A DNA stretch of 19,311 nt from Selenomonadales bacterium (GTDB lineage Bacteria > Bacillota > Negativicutes > RGIG982): NCBI GenBank assembly GCA_017390595.1, contig JAFPBC010000215.1:1-19311 (forward strand), written 5' to 3'. The notes below the pieces were generated by a model. The model saw nothing but the letters and a program-made list of their open reading frames with translations, was not told the DNA's origin and ran no database searches. Made by a program: the position numbers and the translations under genes. Positions 6,322 through 13,848 of the stretch are shown here, piece after piece (within the stretch, counting starts at the first letter, position 1; the number at the start of each line of letters is the position of its first letter).

Positions 6322-8586
6322 ATGATGATAGGCAAAAAGATCATATTGCTCCTTGTTATCAGTATCCTTCTCGGCACAGCCGCCTCCAACTTGATCGCCG
6401 AAATAGCGAACGGATATTTTCACACTACGATGGACAGCCTTGTCGGACAATACGGCGAATATGACTTTATCGTGCAAGTACAAGAAGAGAAAAAAGAAGA
6501 AGCCAAGCCTGTGTTGGAAGAGGTACTATCACAACATTTTGCGGGCGGGCACTATCAAGAAGCACCTGTCATCGGCGGTCGGGCGAATTTTTTTGTTGCG
6601 ATACCCGATGCGTATAAAACAAAAGCTGTCTATGAACGGATCGATTCATACTTTACCGTCCTCCCCGGCGCGGCAGGGCTCAGCATTATCAGCGAACCGC
6701 GATTCAGTATCCGAGGTGTACCGCAAGGTGCGCTCGAATCGGTCAGGCGCGAGCTCGAACGGCTCGAAGGTGTGCGGTTCGTCTTTCTTGATGGGCCGAC
6801 TATCCATGTAATGATACGCGATATGGCAGACAGTGCGCGCCTGCAAGAAGAAGCCGCCCGCATCCTTACCGACAATCGCGTCATAGAAGTCAGATTCCCT
6901 GTGGGGGCAGAGCCCGACTCGCCTGCTCGGCTGGGTGAAGAACTGGCAAGAAAGCTCCAAGCAGAATATCATCCCGACTTCGTTCGCTATGTGTCTATCG
7001 ACGAACAGCGCGGAGAAGAAGCGCGACTTAGAAGCGTGTTGTCCGAGATGAAGCGATTCTTGGCGGCGTATCGGTCGAAGGTGACGATAACGATGACGGA
7101 AGGCGGGCGGCTGGCGGTCGGTGATATCGTTTCGCTCAAAAGCGATAACGGGAAAGCGTCGGCTCGCATAACAGCTGTCCGCGGTCAAACGGCGACTGCG
7201 CATATCACAGCGGGCGATGCGTCGGAGATCGGCGTAAATAGTGCCGTGTATCGCTATGATGAACAGATGACAGAAACGCTCGTCGGAGAGGCAGTAACAG
7301 ATAACCCGCGTCATAGACTTGCGCAGGTAGTCGGCTCTGTCGGGGACTTGTCCGCAGTCTTGCCACAGAGCGGAGAAGATGTCGGCACGTTCCTGCAAGA
7401 TGCGGAAATGATACTCGCGGACTACGACGCGAAACTGTCGGCAGTGCAGAGCACGGCGAGCGAGATGGAAAAACTCTCCGCTATTGTCGGCAGAGCGTCG
7501 GATGAACTGGCGAGTGCCGACACGACGAAACTGCGCGATGACCTTGCGCGCGCAACGAAAGCTGTCGACAATGTCGGCAGGTGGTTGTCGCTCGTTTCGT
7601 GGGCAAGCCGTGACGTACGCGAAGCCAAAGCATCGCTTGCCGAAGTCGAACAGCATATGGTCACGCTCGGCACATATCTTGATGAATTCCATACGCGCAC
7701 ACAAGAAGCCGAGAAGGTCAAGCGATTTTTTGGGGATATGACGGCAAGCACGAGACGGACGGTAGATGCGCTCGAGGGATTTGACGCGAAGCGTGTACAA
7801 GCATCGCTCGTACAGGCGGAGAAGAGCCTGCGCGCACTCGTTGAGACTGATATCGCATCGCTTACGGACGAAATGCAGTCTGTCATGGGGGCGCTTCCCG
7901 CCATGCGAGATGACGATATCGACGAGACGATAACGATGCTGGATCGCTTGATAGACGGGCACCTGGTGCCAAACAAGCGTATCCAGCTCCTGACGACAGG
8001 ACAGCTTACGGCAGAGATGGCTGCGCCGACGATATACGAGATGGTAGGACACGATAACGTGAGTATCAACGAAAGCGAACTCGGTATCATCGAGCCGAAC
8101 ACGTATCTCGAAGTGTATCAGATGCTCCATGAAGTCAAACGAGTATTGGCGGGATTGACGGCGGTCGTATGTACGGTACTGTTTATGGTGCTCGACCATA
8201 CGGCTGTTATCAGCATGATGAAACTGCGTTACAGACAGCGGTACGGACGCGGAGATGACCGCATCCGTCAAAGCGTAAGACGGCTGTGGCAGGAAGCCTA
8301 CGGCTACGGCTGGTGTGTCGGTATGGTTCTCTTGACGAGCATTTTTTACCTGGCGGGCGGCGGTGTGCCGTATCTGCCGTTTATCGTGATACCTGTTATC
8401 GGTGGGATGCTCGGTCTTGTCGTCGCGCGATATGCCGAACGGATCAGCCCCGTGTCGGAAGACGAGATCATGGCAGGCGAGTCGCTCGGTATGAGTGACG
8501 GCGAGATATTGACAGAGATCGTTATCCCGAGTGCCAGACCGGGCCTATTGCAGCTGCTCAACAGACGTACACTCAGATTCCGATAG
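6322..8586 (+). CDS. Large ABC-transporter permease-like membrane protein with coiled-coil extracytoplasmic domain
   Basis: This 754-residue protein is not one I can name. Membrane segments are visible at about residues 6-26, 607-626, 661-680 and 684-703. KK before the first and an arginine-rich loop between the second and third (KLRYRQRYGRG, then RRLWQ) place the N-terminus, that loop and the C-terminus inside the cell. That is the FtsX/MacB/LolCE arrangement: one segment, a big outside domain, then three segments. The outside domain (27-606) has two mixed alpha/beta parts (about 45-250), a small strand-rich part (about 252-312) and a long helical, probably coiled-coil part (about 355-545). 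Residues 713-744 form a cytoplasmic tail reading GESLGMSDGEILTEIVIPSARPG, like the EAA loop by which importer permeases touch their ATPase. The ATPase gene follows five bases later. Substrate unknown; envelope lipid or lipoprotein handling is suggested only by context. Confidence 0.75.
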   Translation: MMIGKKIILLLVISILLGTAASNLIAEIANGYFHTTMDSLVGQYGEYDFIVQVQEEKKEEAKPVLEEVLSQHFAGGHYQEAPVIGGRANFFVAIPDAYKTKAVYERIDSYFTVLPGAAGLSIISEPRFSIRGVPQGALESVRRELERLEGVRFVFLDGPTIHVMIRDMADSARLQEEAARILTDNRVIEVRFPVGAEPDSPARLGEELARKLQAEYHPDFVRYVSIDEQRGEEARLRSVLSEMKRFLAAYRSKVTITMTEGGRLAVGDIVSLKSDNGKASARITAVRGQTATAHITAGDASEIGVNSAVYRYDEQMTETLVGEAVTDNPRHRLAQVVGSVGDLSAVLPQSGEDVGTFLQDAEMILADYDAKLSAVQSTASEMEKLSAIVGRASDELASADTTKLRDDLARATKAVDNVGRWLSLVSWASRDVREAKASLAEVEQHMVTLGTYLDEFHTRTQEAEKVKRFFGDMTASTRRTVDALEGFDAKRVQASLVQAEKSLRALVETDIASLTDEMQSVMGALPAMRDDDIDETITMLDRLIDGHLVPNKRIQLLTTGQLTAEMAAPTIYEMVGHDNVSINESELGIIEPNTYLEVYQMLHEVKRVLAGLTAVVCTVLFMVLDHTAVISMMKLRYRQRYGRGDDRIRQSVRRLWQEAYGYGWCVGMVLLTSIFYLAGGGVPYLPFIVIPVIGGMLGLVVARYAERISPVSEDEIMAGESLGMSDGEILTEIVIPSARPGLLQLLNRRTLRFR

Positions 8587-8591
8587 GAGAG

Positions 8592-9353
8592 ATGGCATTG
8601 CTGACAGTGAAAAATATACGAAAAACGTATGGCGATACGATCGCCGTCGATGATGTATCGTTTTCGGTGCGGGCGGGAGAGACCGTCGCCATCATGGGGC
8701 CGAGCGGCTGCGGCAAATCGACGACGATACGCATGATAAACAAACTCGTCGTACCCGACAGCGGTTCTGTCTTCGTAGACGGTCATGATGTGCTTGCTCT
8801 TTCATCGAACGAACTTCGACAGATGCGTAAACGGATCGGATTCGTCTTTCAATCGTTTCGGCTCATCGGGCGGTTGACGGCAAGAGAAAACGTCATGCTC
8901 GGGCTCGTAACAGACGGTATGGTAAAAGAAGAAGCCGCTCTTATTGCCGATGAGATGCTGGCCAAAGTCGGTATGCAGGCACATCGAGATGATCTGCCGA
9001 GAGAACTGTCGGGTGGTGGTCAGCAGCGAGTGGCTATCGCGCGTGCGCTTGCGTTTCATCCGCCGGTGATACTATGGGACGAGCCGACCGCATCGCTCGA
9101 CCCCATCTTGGTGCGGGAAGTCCTCCTTATCATGGAAGAACTGGCCGAAGATCGTGCCGCGGCAATGGTCGTCGTCACGCACGAACTGCCGTTCGCGCTC
9201 CGTGTTGCCGACAGGATACTCCTCATGGACAAAGGGCGCATCGTCGAAGAAGGCACGCCTGCGGACGTCTTTGGTCATCCGCGTTCCGATATCGGCAGGC
9301 GGTATCGAGATCTGATGGCATATCAGACGGATACGACGCGTAGTACGTTATAA
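8592..9353 (+). CDS. ABC transporter ATP-binding protein, partner of the preceding permease
   Basis: This 253-residue nucleotide-binding subunit hydrolyses ATP to drive the permease encoded just upstream. All catalytic motifs are intact: Walker A GPSGCGKST (36-44), Q-loop glutamine 87 in FVFQ, signature LSGGGQQ (139-145), Walker B VILWDEP with Glu164, D-loop SLDP, and the switch histidine 197 in VVVTHE. The sequence resembles the ATPases of amino-acid and phosphonate importers (GlnQ/PhnC-like), not FtsE, MlaF or LptB in any way I can confirm. The signature has an extra glycine (LSGGGQQ, against the common LSGGQ or LSGGQQ), a small departure worth noting. AGGAGAG overlaps the permease stop codon, so the two proteins are translationally linked. 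The short C-terminal tail after GTPADVF lacks an added regulatory domain. Confidence 0.9.
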   Translation: MALLTVKNIRKTYGDTIAVDDVSFSVRAGETVAIMGPSGCGKSTTIRMINKLVVPDSGSVFVDGHDVLALSSNELRQMRKRIGFVFQSFRLIGRLTARENVMLGLVTDGMVKEEAALIADEMLAKVGMQAHRDDLPRELSGGGQQRVAIARALAFHPPVILWDEPTASLDPILVREVLLIMEELAEDRAAAMVVVTHELPFALRVADRILLMDKGRIVEEGTPADVFGHPRSDIGRRYRDLMAYQTDTTRSTL

Positions 9354-9436
9354 GCGGATAGGGAGGAGAAAACGAAAGAGAAGTGCCGAAAATTCGCTTT
9401 TTGTACAGAAAAAAGAGAAGAAACGGGGCATAACTC

Positions 9437-9465
9437 TTGCGGTATAGAAGATAATTATGTACAAT
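9437..9465 (+). promoter_or_regulatory. Promoter of the lpxC-fabZ unit
   Basis: TTGCGG (9437-9442) and TACAAT (9460-9465) are exactly 17 bases apart, giving a transcript start near 9472. The resulting leader is only about 27 bases long and contains the AAGGAGG at 9485-9491. This supports the ATG at 9499 as the lpxC start. The rest of the 145-base gap after the ATPase gene is A-rich and shows no convincing terminator. Confidence 0.6.
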
Positions 9466-9498
9466 ATAAGGAGGTATTTGTATCAAGGAGGATCGTAT

Positions 9499-10323
9499 AT
9501 GCAGCATCAAAAGACGCTCGCGCGTTCTATCTCGTATACGGGAATTGGACTACATTCGGGAAAAGACGTAACGATAACGCTTCATCCCGCAGAAGAACAT
9601 ACAGGCATCGTATTTAAGCGTGTCGACTTGCCTTCTCAGCCCTCGGTTCGTGCCGTGGCAGGCAATGTCACGAATACGATGCGAGCAACGACGCTCGAAG
9701 AAGGCGAAGCCAAAGTGTTCACGGTAGAACACTTGATGGCTGCATTCCATGTAATGGGCGTAACGAACTGTCTTGTGGAGATCACCTCTCCCGAACCGCC
9801 TGTGGCAGACGGCAGTGCCAAGCTCTTCATCGGCTTGATCGAAGAAGCAGGCATCGCGGAGCAGCAAGCAGAGCAGAATATCCATGTGATCGATAAAGCG
9901 TATACCGTGCGCGACGGCGACAAATTCATCACCGTCGTACCGTATGACGGATTCAGAGTATCGTTTACCTCTGTCAATCCGCATCCGTATATCGGTATTC
10001 AATACGGTGACTATGAGATCACGCCCGACGAATTCAAACGGGAAATATCGAATGCACGTACCATCGCGTTCGCGCATGAGATCGAAGCACTCCAAAAGAT
10101 GGGCCTCGGTCTTGGCGGCAGCATGGAAAACGTAGTCATCTATGACAAAGAACAGGCACTCAATCCGCTTCATTATCCGGATGAATTGGTGCGTCACAAG
10201 ATCCTTGACGTTGTTGGCGATTTGGGCTTGACAGGCGGCCTTCGCGGTCATGTCATCGCAGTCAAATCGAGCCATGCACTCAATACACAACTTGCGAAAT
10301 TGATCGTCGCAGCAAAAGAATAG
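9499..10323 (+). CDS. lpxC: LpxC, UDP-3-O-acyl-N-acetylglucosamine deacetylase
   Basis: LpxC is the zinc enzyme that removes the acetyl group from UDP-3-O-acyl-GlcNAc, the committed step of lipid A synthesis. I start it at ATG 9499, preceded by AAGGAGG with eight bases between. An upstream in-frame ATG at 9457 would overlap the promoter, although another AGGAGG lies at 9469-9474. The 274 residues include the first duplicated domain (TGIGLHSGKDV), the zinc ligands His78 in VEHLMAA and His233 and Asp237 in RHKILDVVGD, the general base Glu77, and His259 in SSHALN. DGSAKLF (104-110) is the usual substrate-side motif. Length is a little below the E. coli enzyme (305), mostly at the C-terminus. fabZ follows after 12 bases. 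Confidence 0.97.
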   Translation: MQHQKTLARSISYTGIGLHSGKDVTITLHPAEEHTGIVFKRVDLPSQPSVRAVAGNVTNTMRATTLEEGEAKVFTVEHLMAAFHVMGVTNCLVEITSPEPPVADGSAKLFIGLIEEAGIAEQQAEQNIHVIDKAYTVRDGDKFITVVPYDGFRVSFTSVNPHPYIGIQYGDYEITPDEFKREISNARTIAFAHEIEALQKMGLGLGGSMENVVIYDKEQALNPLHYPDELVRHKILDVVGDLGLTGGLRGHVIAVKSSHALNTQLAKLIVAAKE

Positions 10324-10335
10324 GAGGAAGTAAAT

Positions 10336-10761
10336 ATGATCTTGACTTCGGCTGAAATTAAAGAAATTTTACCGCATCGTTATCCGATGCTTTTGGTTGA
10401 CCGTATCACCTCACTCGAACCGCTCGTAAGAGCAACGGGCATCAAAAACGTAACACATAACGATCCGTTCTTCGAAGGCCATTTTCCTGATCGTCCGATC
10501 ATGCCGGGCGTATTGATCCTCGAAGCAATGGCACAGGTCGGCGGTATCGCCCTCATGTATCCGGAAGAACACCGCGGTAAACTTGCTGTATTCGGCGGTA
10601 TGGACAAAGTAAAATTCCGCAAACAAGTCGTGCCGGGCGATCAGCTCGTGATGCATGCAGAGATCCTTCGTATCAAAGGCACCATGGGTAAGATCCATTG
10701 CCGTTCGTTCGTTGACGATCAGCTTGCGGCAGAAGGCGAATTCATGTTCGCACTCGTATAA
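10336..10761 (+). CDS. fabZ: FabZ, 3-hydroxyacyl-ACP dehydratase
   Basis: FabZ dehydrates 3-hydroxyacyl-ACP in fatty-acid elongation and so competes with LpxA and LpxD for the same hydroxyacyl-ACP pool. The 141 residues form a single hot-dog fold. HRYPMLLVDRI (14-24) opens the domain, His49 in GHFPDRPIMPGV and Glu63 in LILEAMAQ are the catalytic pair, and the length is normal for the family. AGGAGGAA ending seven bases before the ATG is the ribosome site, and the gene starts 12 bases after lpxC, so the two are co-transcribed. Pairing of fabZ with lpxC and lpxA is usual and lets phospholipid and lipid A synthesis be set together. Confidence 0.97.
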   Translation: MILTSAEIKEILPHRYPMLLVDRITSLEPLVRATGIKNVTHNDPFFEGHFPDRPIMPGVLILEAMAQVGGIALMYPEEHRGKLAVFGGMDKVKFRKQVVPGDQLVMHAEILRIKGTMGKIHCRSFVDDQLAAEGEFMFALV

Positions 10762-10790
10762 ACGAAATCGATCGATAATCGGTGATAACC

Positions 10791-10844
10791 TGCCGAAAAC
10801 GTGAGAATGCGGAAGATATATCGCATTCAAGCGTGATTTTGGCA
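10791..10844 (+). other. Long imperfect inverted repeat between fabZ and lpxA
   Basis: The 203-base gap between fabZ and lpxA is the largest between the lipid A genes. TGCCGAAAA (10791-10799) faces TTTTGGCA (10837-10844) with one bulged G. Inside, GAATGCG (10805-10811) pairs perfectly with CGCATTC (10822-10828) around a 10-base loop. The two can form one extended hairpin of about 54 bases. It is followed by A-rich, not T-rich, sequence, so it is not an intrinsic terminator on this strand. A 10-bp palindrome ATCGATCGAT lies just upstream at 10767-10776. Role unknown; an RNA leader element, processing site or protein-binding site are possible. Confidence 0.5.
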
Positions 10845-10883
10845 AAAAACAGAGTACATAAAGCAGTTCATTGTTTTGGACTA

Positions 10884-10889
10884 TATAAT
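10884..10889 (+). promoter_or_regulatory. Possible -10 element of an lpxA promoter
   Basis: A perfect TATAAT lies 75 bases before the lpxA ATG. No -35 hexamer at 16-18 bases distance is recognisable (AAGCAG region) and there is no TGn extension, so promoter activity is uncertain. The size of the gap and the structured region upstream of it make an internal promoter here plausible. Confidence 0.35.
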
Positions 10890-10964
10890 TGATGTCATAA
10901 CAGATTTTTGGCTAACAGATACAATTTGTTGGAATTTGGAAGAGCAGAAGGAGTTGTTGCGCTG

Positions 10965-11786
10965 ATGAAAACACAACAGGTGGCAGATTCGTTGCGGGAT
11001 ATCCATGAGACCGCAGTGATTCACCCGGGCGCGCGAATTGGAGAAAATGTAAAAATCGGTCCGTATGCTGTCATTGGAGAGAATGTTGAGATCGGAGAAG
11101 GTACTTCGATCGGAGCACATGCTGTTATAGATGGTTGGACGACTATTGGTAAGAACTGCAAGATTTTCCACAGCTGTTCTATCGGTTGTGAACCGCAGGA
11201 CTTGAAGTTCCACGGAGAAAAAAGTTACACGATCATCGGAGACAATACGATGATCCGCGAATATGCAACGGTGCACCGTGCAACGGGCGAAGAAGAAGTG
11301 ACGAAAGTCGGTTCGAATTGCTTGTTGATGGCATATACGCACGTTGCACATAACTGCATCATCGGCAACAACGTTATCATGTCGAATGCGGGTATGTGTG
11401 CAGGCCATGCGATCGTTGAAGATCGTGCCGTTATCGGCGGTATGGCAGGCGTTCATCAGTTCGTTAAGATCGGTCGCAACGCAATGGTCGGCGGCTTGTC
11501 GAAGATCACGCAGGATATCCCGCCGTACGTTATCGTCGACGGTAATCCGAGCTACGTTGCAGGCCTCAACAGCGTTGGTATGTCGCGTGCGGGCATCAGC
11601 CCTGCGGCACGCCGCAATATCAAAAAAGCCTACAAGATCCTCTTCCGTTCGGGTCTTAGCTTGTCGGAAGCGATCGCGGTGATCGAACAAGACGTAGAGT
11701 CTTGCGAAGAGATCGAACATTTTGTACGTTTCTTGCGCGGTGCGGATCGTGGTATCTGTCGTATGCGCAGAGACAACAACGATTAA
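10965..11786 (+). CDS. lpxA: LpxA, UDP-N-acetylglucosamine O-acyltransferase
   Basis: LpxA carries out the first step of lipid A synthesis, moving a 3-hydroxyacyl chain from ACP to the 3-OH of UDP-GlcNAc. The ATG at 10965 has AAGGAG at 10948-10953; the 11-base spacing is slightly long, but the frame further upstream has only a TTG start and unrelated sequence. The 273 residues fit the family (E. coli 262). Residues 14-190 are left-handed beta-helix hexapeptide repeats (IHPGARIGENVKIG onward). His129 in THVAHNC is the catalytic base, with His126 beside it, and GGMAGVHQF and IPPYVIVDGNP are conserved active-site segments. A helical C-terminal domain follows. The ribosome site of lpxI overlaps the stop codon. 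Confidence 0.96.
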   Translation: MKTQQVADSLRDIHETAVIHPGARIGENVKIGPYAVIGENVEIGEGTSIGAHAVIDGWTTIGKNCKIFHSCSIGCEPQDLKFHGEKSYTIIGDNTMIREYATVHRATGEEEVTKVGSNCLLMAYTHVAHNCIIGNNVIMSNAGMCAGHAIVEDRAVIGGMAGVHQFVKIGRNAMVGGLSKITQDIPPYVIVDGNPSYVAGLNSVGMSRAGISPAARRNIKKAYKILFRSGLSLSEAIAVIEQDVESCEEIEHFVRFLRGADRGICRMRRDNND

Positions 11787-11798
11787 GGAGAGCGTTCC

Positions 11799-12605
11799 AT
11801 GAAAAAAGTTGGATTATTGGCCGGTAACGGTAATTTGCCGATCCTGTTCACGCAGGCGGCGCGTTCGATGGGTATGGAGGTCATCGTTATCTCCCTCGTT
11901 GCGGATGCACAAGTAGCGATTTTGAAACAAGTTGCAAATAAAGTTCATGAGATCAGCGTCGGCCAGCTCGATGCGATCATTCGTACGCTCAAAGAAGAAG
12001 GCGTGACAGAAGTAACGATGCTCGGCAAAGTAACGAAAGAGCACCTCTTCAGCGGTACGGTCCCCGATATGAGAATGCAGAAGCTTCTGTTCTCGCTTCC
12101 GGATAAAAAAGATGATACGATGATGCTCGCGCTCGTAAAAGAGCTCGCGGGCGAAGGTATCAAGGTATTTGATCAGACGCTTCTTATCAAACAGCTCATG
12201 CCGCCTGTCGGCGTACTTACGAAACGTCAACCGACGGAAGCTGAACTTGCCGACATGGAGTTCGGACTTGCTGCGGCTCGCGAGATCGGTCGTATGGATA
12301 TCGGTCAGACAGTCGTTGTCAAAAACAGAGCATTGATGGCAGTAGAAGCAATTGAAGGTACAGACGCTTGTATCAAACGCGGCGGTCTTCTCGGCCGCGG
12401 TGGGGTCGTTGTTGCCAAAACAGCGAAACCGCAGCAGGATCTTCGTTTTGACGTACCTGCTATCGGCGTGAAAACGCTTGAATCTATGATCGAAGCAAAA
12501 GCCAGTGCGCTTGTTATCGAAGCGGGCAAAACGCTCGTTGTCGACCAGGCACGTGTTGTACAGATGGCTGACGAAGCCGGCATTGCGATTGCTGTAATGG
12601 AATAG
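11799..12605 (+). CDS. lpxI: LpxI, UDP-2,3-diacylglucosamine pyrophosphatase
   Basis: LpxI hydrolyses UDP-2,3-diacylglucosamine to lipid X and UMP, the step done by the unrelated LpxH in E. coli. The 268 residues match the LpxI (DUF1009) family: the N-terminal domain begins KKVGLLAGNGNLPILF, the linker contains VLTKRQPTEAE, and the catalytic domain has the GTDACIKRGG and RFDVPAIG motifs. Asp218 in RFDVP corresponds to the catalytic aspartate described for Caulobacter LpxI. AAGGAG eight bases before the ATG overlaps the lpxA stop. LpxI is the usual form in Negativicutes, which fits the assignment of this window. No LpxH-like gene is present here. Confidence 0.95.
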   Translation: MKKVGLLAGNGNLPILFTQAARSMGMEVIVISLVADAQVAILKQVANKVHEISVGQLDAIIRTLKEEGVTEVTMLGKVTKEHLFSGTVPDMRMQKLLFSLPDKKDDTMMLALVKELAGEGIKVFDQTLLIKQLMPPVGVLTKRQPTEAELADMEFGLAAAREIGRMDIGQTVVVKNRALMAVEAIEGTDACIKRGGLLGRGGVVVAKTAKPQQDLRFDVPAIGVKTLESMIEAKASALVIEAGKTLVVDQARVVQMADEAGIAIAVME

Positions 12606-12614
12606 GAAACAGAT

Positions 12615-12668
12615 ACGCGATGGACGCAGTGACAGCGAAAGCGAATAAGCGGCGTGAATCGCGTTTTT
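12615..12668 (+). terminator. Weak terminator-like stem-loop after lpxI
   Basis: ACGCGAT (12615-12621) pairs with ATCGCGT (12658-12664), which runs directly into TTTTT (12664-12668). The 36-base loop can fold further through ACGC (12624-12627) and GCGT (12652-12655). The long, branched stem makes it a poor classical terminator, but the U-run is in the right place. It would lower lpxB transcription compared with lpxI. Confidence 0.35.
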
Positions 12669-12680
12669 GTTATATAACAA
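12667..12680. promoter_or_regulatory. Perfect 14-bp palindrome upstream of lpxB
   Basis: TTGTTATATAACAA reads the same on both strands. It overlaps the T-run of the preceding stem-loop and lies 26 bases before the lpxB start codon, just upstream of GGAGG. Such a symmetric AT-rich site could bind a dimeric regulator or form a short RNA hairpin, but no recognisable promoter sits around it, so function is open. Confidence 0.4.
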
Positions 12681-12706
12681 GATAAGTAGTATGGAGGTAG
12701 ACAGGG

Positions 12707-13846
12707 TTGCTGAAAGTCATGTTTTCGGTCGGCGAAGCATCGGGCGACTTGCACGGTGCGAGCGTGGCAAAAGAACTGAAACAGAATATGCCGCAGATAG
12801 AGATGTTCGGTATGGGTGGCGCGAAGATGCGTGAAGCGGGCGTCGATATCTGCTATGATATTGCCGACCTCGGTGTGATCGGTGTGGCGGAAGTCATCAA
12901 AAACTTACCGCGTTTCTTCAAGCTCAGAGACGATCTCGGTCGCTTGATGGACGAGCGTAAGCCCGACGTCGTTGTCGTCATCGACTATGCCGACTTTAAC
13001 ATGCGTCTTGCCAAAGTCGCCAAAGACAAAGGCATTCCTGTCGTATCGTATATCAGTCCGTCGGCATGGCTGTGGCGCAAAGGCCGTGCCAAAACGGTAG
13101 CGAAGAATGTAGCCAGAGTAGCCGCCATCTTCCCGATGGAAGCAAAAGTCTACGAAGAAGCAGGGGCAGCCGTCACGTTCGTCGGTCATCCGCTTCTCGA
13201 TATCGTCAAACCGAAACGGACAAAAGAAGACGCGTATCGTCACTACGGTGCGGACAGATCTTCGCCCATCATTTTGCTCCTCCCGGGCAGTCGCCTGCAG
13301 GAGATCAACGGACTTTTGCCGCCGATGCTCGAAGCGGCAGAAGAGATCGCACGACAAAAACCGAACGCGCAGTTTTATCTTCCGCTTGCGCCGACTGTGC
13401 CCGACGAGCTCGTCGCGCCGATGCTTGAGCGCGTCAATGTCAAGGTCAACTGCACGCGAGACGGTGTACATGACCTCATGCAGATCGCTACGATGGGTAT
13501 CGCGGCAAGCGGTACCGTCACGCTCGAAGCGGCGATCTTACAGATGCCGATGGTCGTCGTCTACAAGGTGGCCAAGCTTACCTACTGGATCGGACGCATC
13601 GTGCTCGACTTGCCCAATTACAGCTTGCCGAATATCGTAGGCGGCAGACGCATCGTGCCCGAGCTTATCCAGCACGAGGCCAATGCAGCAAGGATTCTCG
13701 AAGAATCCATGAAACTTCTCGAAGATGAAGCGTACTATCGTCAGATGAAAGACGGCCTTAGCGAAGTTCTTCATCGCCTCGGCGAAGGCGGTGCCGTCGC
13801 AAAAGTCGCACGTGTCATCGAAGAAGTAGGAAATAAGGAGAAATAA
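12707..13846 (+). CDS. lpxB: LpxB, lipid A disaccharide synthase (TTG start)
   Basis: LpxB joins lipid X and UDP-2,3-diacylglucosamine into the beta-1,6 tetraacyl disaccharide 1-phosphate on the inner face of the membrane. I use TTG 12707 because GGAGG (12693-12697) lies nine bases upstream. The next in-frame ATG at 12719 has only TTGCTGAAAGTC before it, is too far from that site, and would cut the first strand. The 379 residues match the family's usual length. Conserved parts include FSVGEASGDLHGA, SPSAWLWRKGRAKTV, FVGHPLLD, LLPGSRLQEI, ASGTVTLEAA and the C-terminal LPNIVGGRRIVPELIQ. This is a GT-B glycosyltransferase of family GT19. The msbA ribosome site overlaps its end. Confidence 0.95.
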   Translation: MLKVMFSVGEASGDLHGASVAKELKQNMPQIEMFGMGGAKMREAGVDICYDIADLGVIGVAEVIKNLPRFFKLRDDLGRLMDERKPDVVVVIDYADFNMRLAKVAKDKGIPVVSYISPSAWLWRKGRAKTVAKNVARVAAIFPMEAKVYEEAGAAVTFVGHPLLDIVKPKRTKEDAYRHYGADRSSPIILLLPGSRLQEINGLLPPMLEAAEEIARQKPNAQFYLPLAPTVPDELVAPMLERVNVKVNCTRDGVHDLMQIATMGIAASGTVTLEAAILQMPMVVVYKVAKLTYWIGRIVLDLPNYSLPNIVGGRRIVPELIQHEANAARILEESMKLLEDEAYYRQMKDGLSEVLHRLGEGGAVAKVARVIEEVGNKEK

Positions 13847-13848
13847 AA

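Noticed and set aside
6646..8271. A 541-codon open frame on the minus strand inside the ABC permease gene
   Set aside because: Antisense shadow of the permease; composition is low-information (H, R, C rich), with no membrane or catalytic motif.
6322..9353. Identity as MlaE/MlaF/MlaD, LptBFG or LolCDE
   Set aside because: No MCE domain, no LptF/G-like six-segment layout, and only one permease-type protein where LolC/LolE need a lipoprotein-release loop I could not identify; topology alone is not enough.
9457..9498. Earlier in-frame ATG for lpxC
   Set aside because: It overlaps the predicted -10 element, lies upstream of the expected transcript start, and adds residues not found in LpxC; the ATG at 9499 has a good ribosome site.
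10791..10844. Intrinsic terminator after fabZ
   Set aside because: The hairpin is followed by A-rich, not T-rich, bases on the + strand, and no minus-strand gene ends there.
10908..10964. Earlier TTG start for lpxA adding 19 residues
   Set aside because: No ribosome site in front of the TTG; the added residues do not resemble LpxA, and AAGGAG precedes the ATG at 10965.
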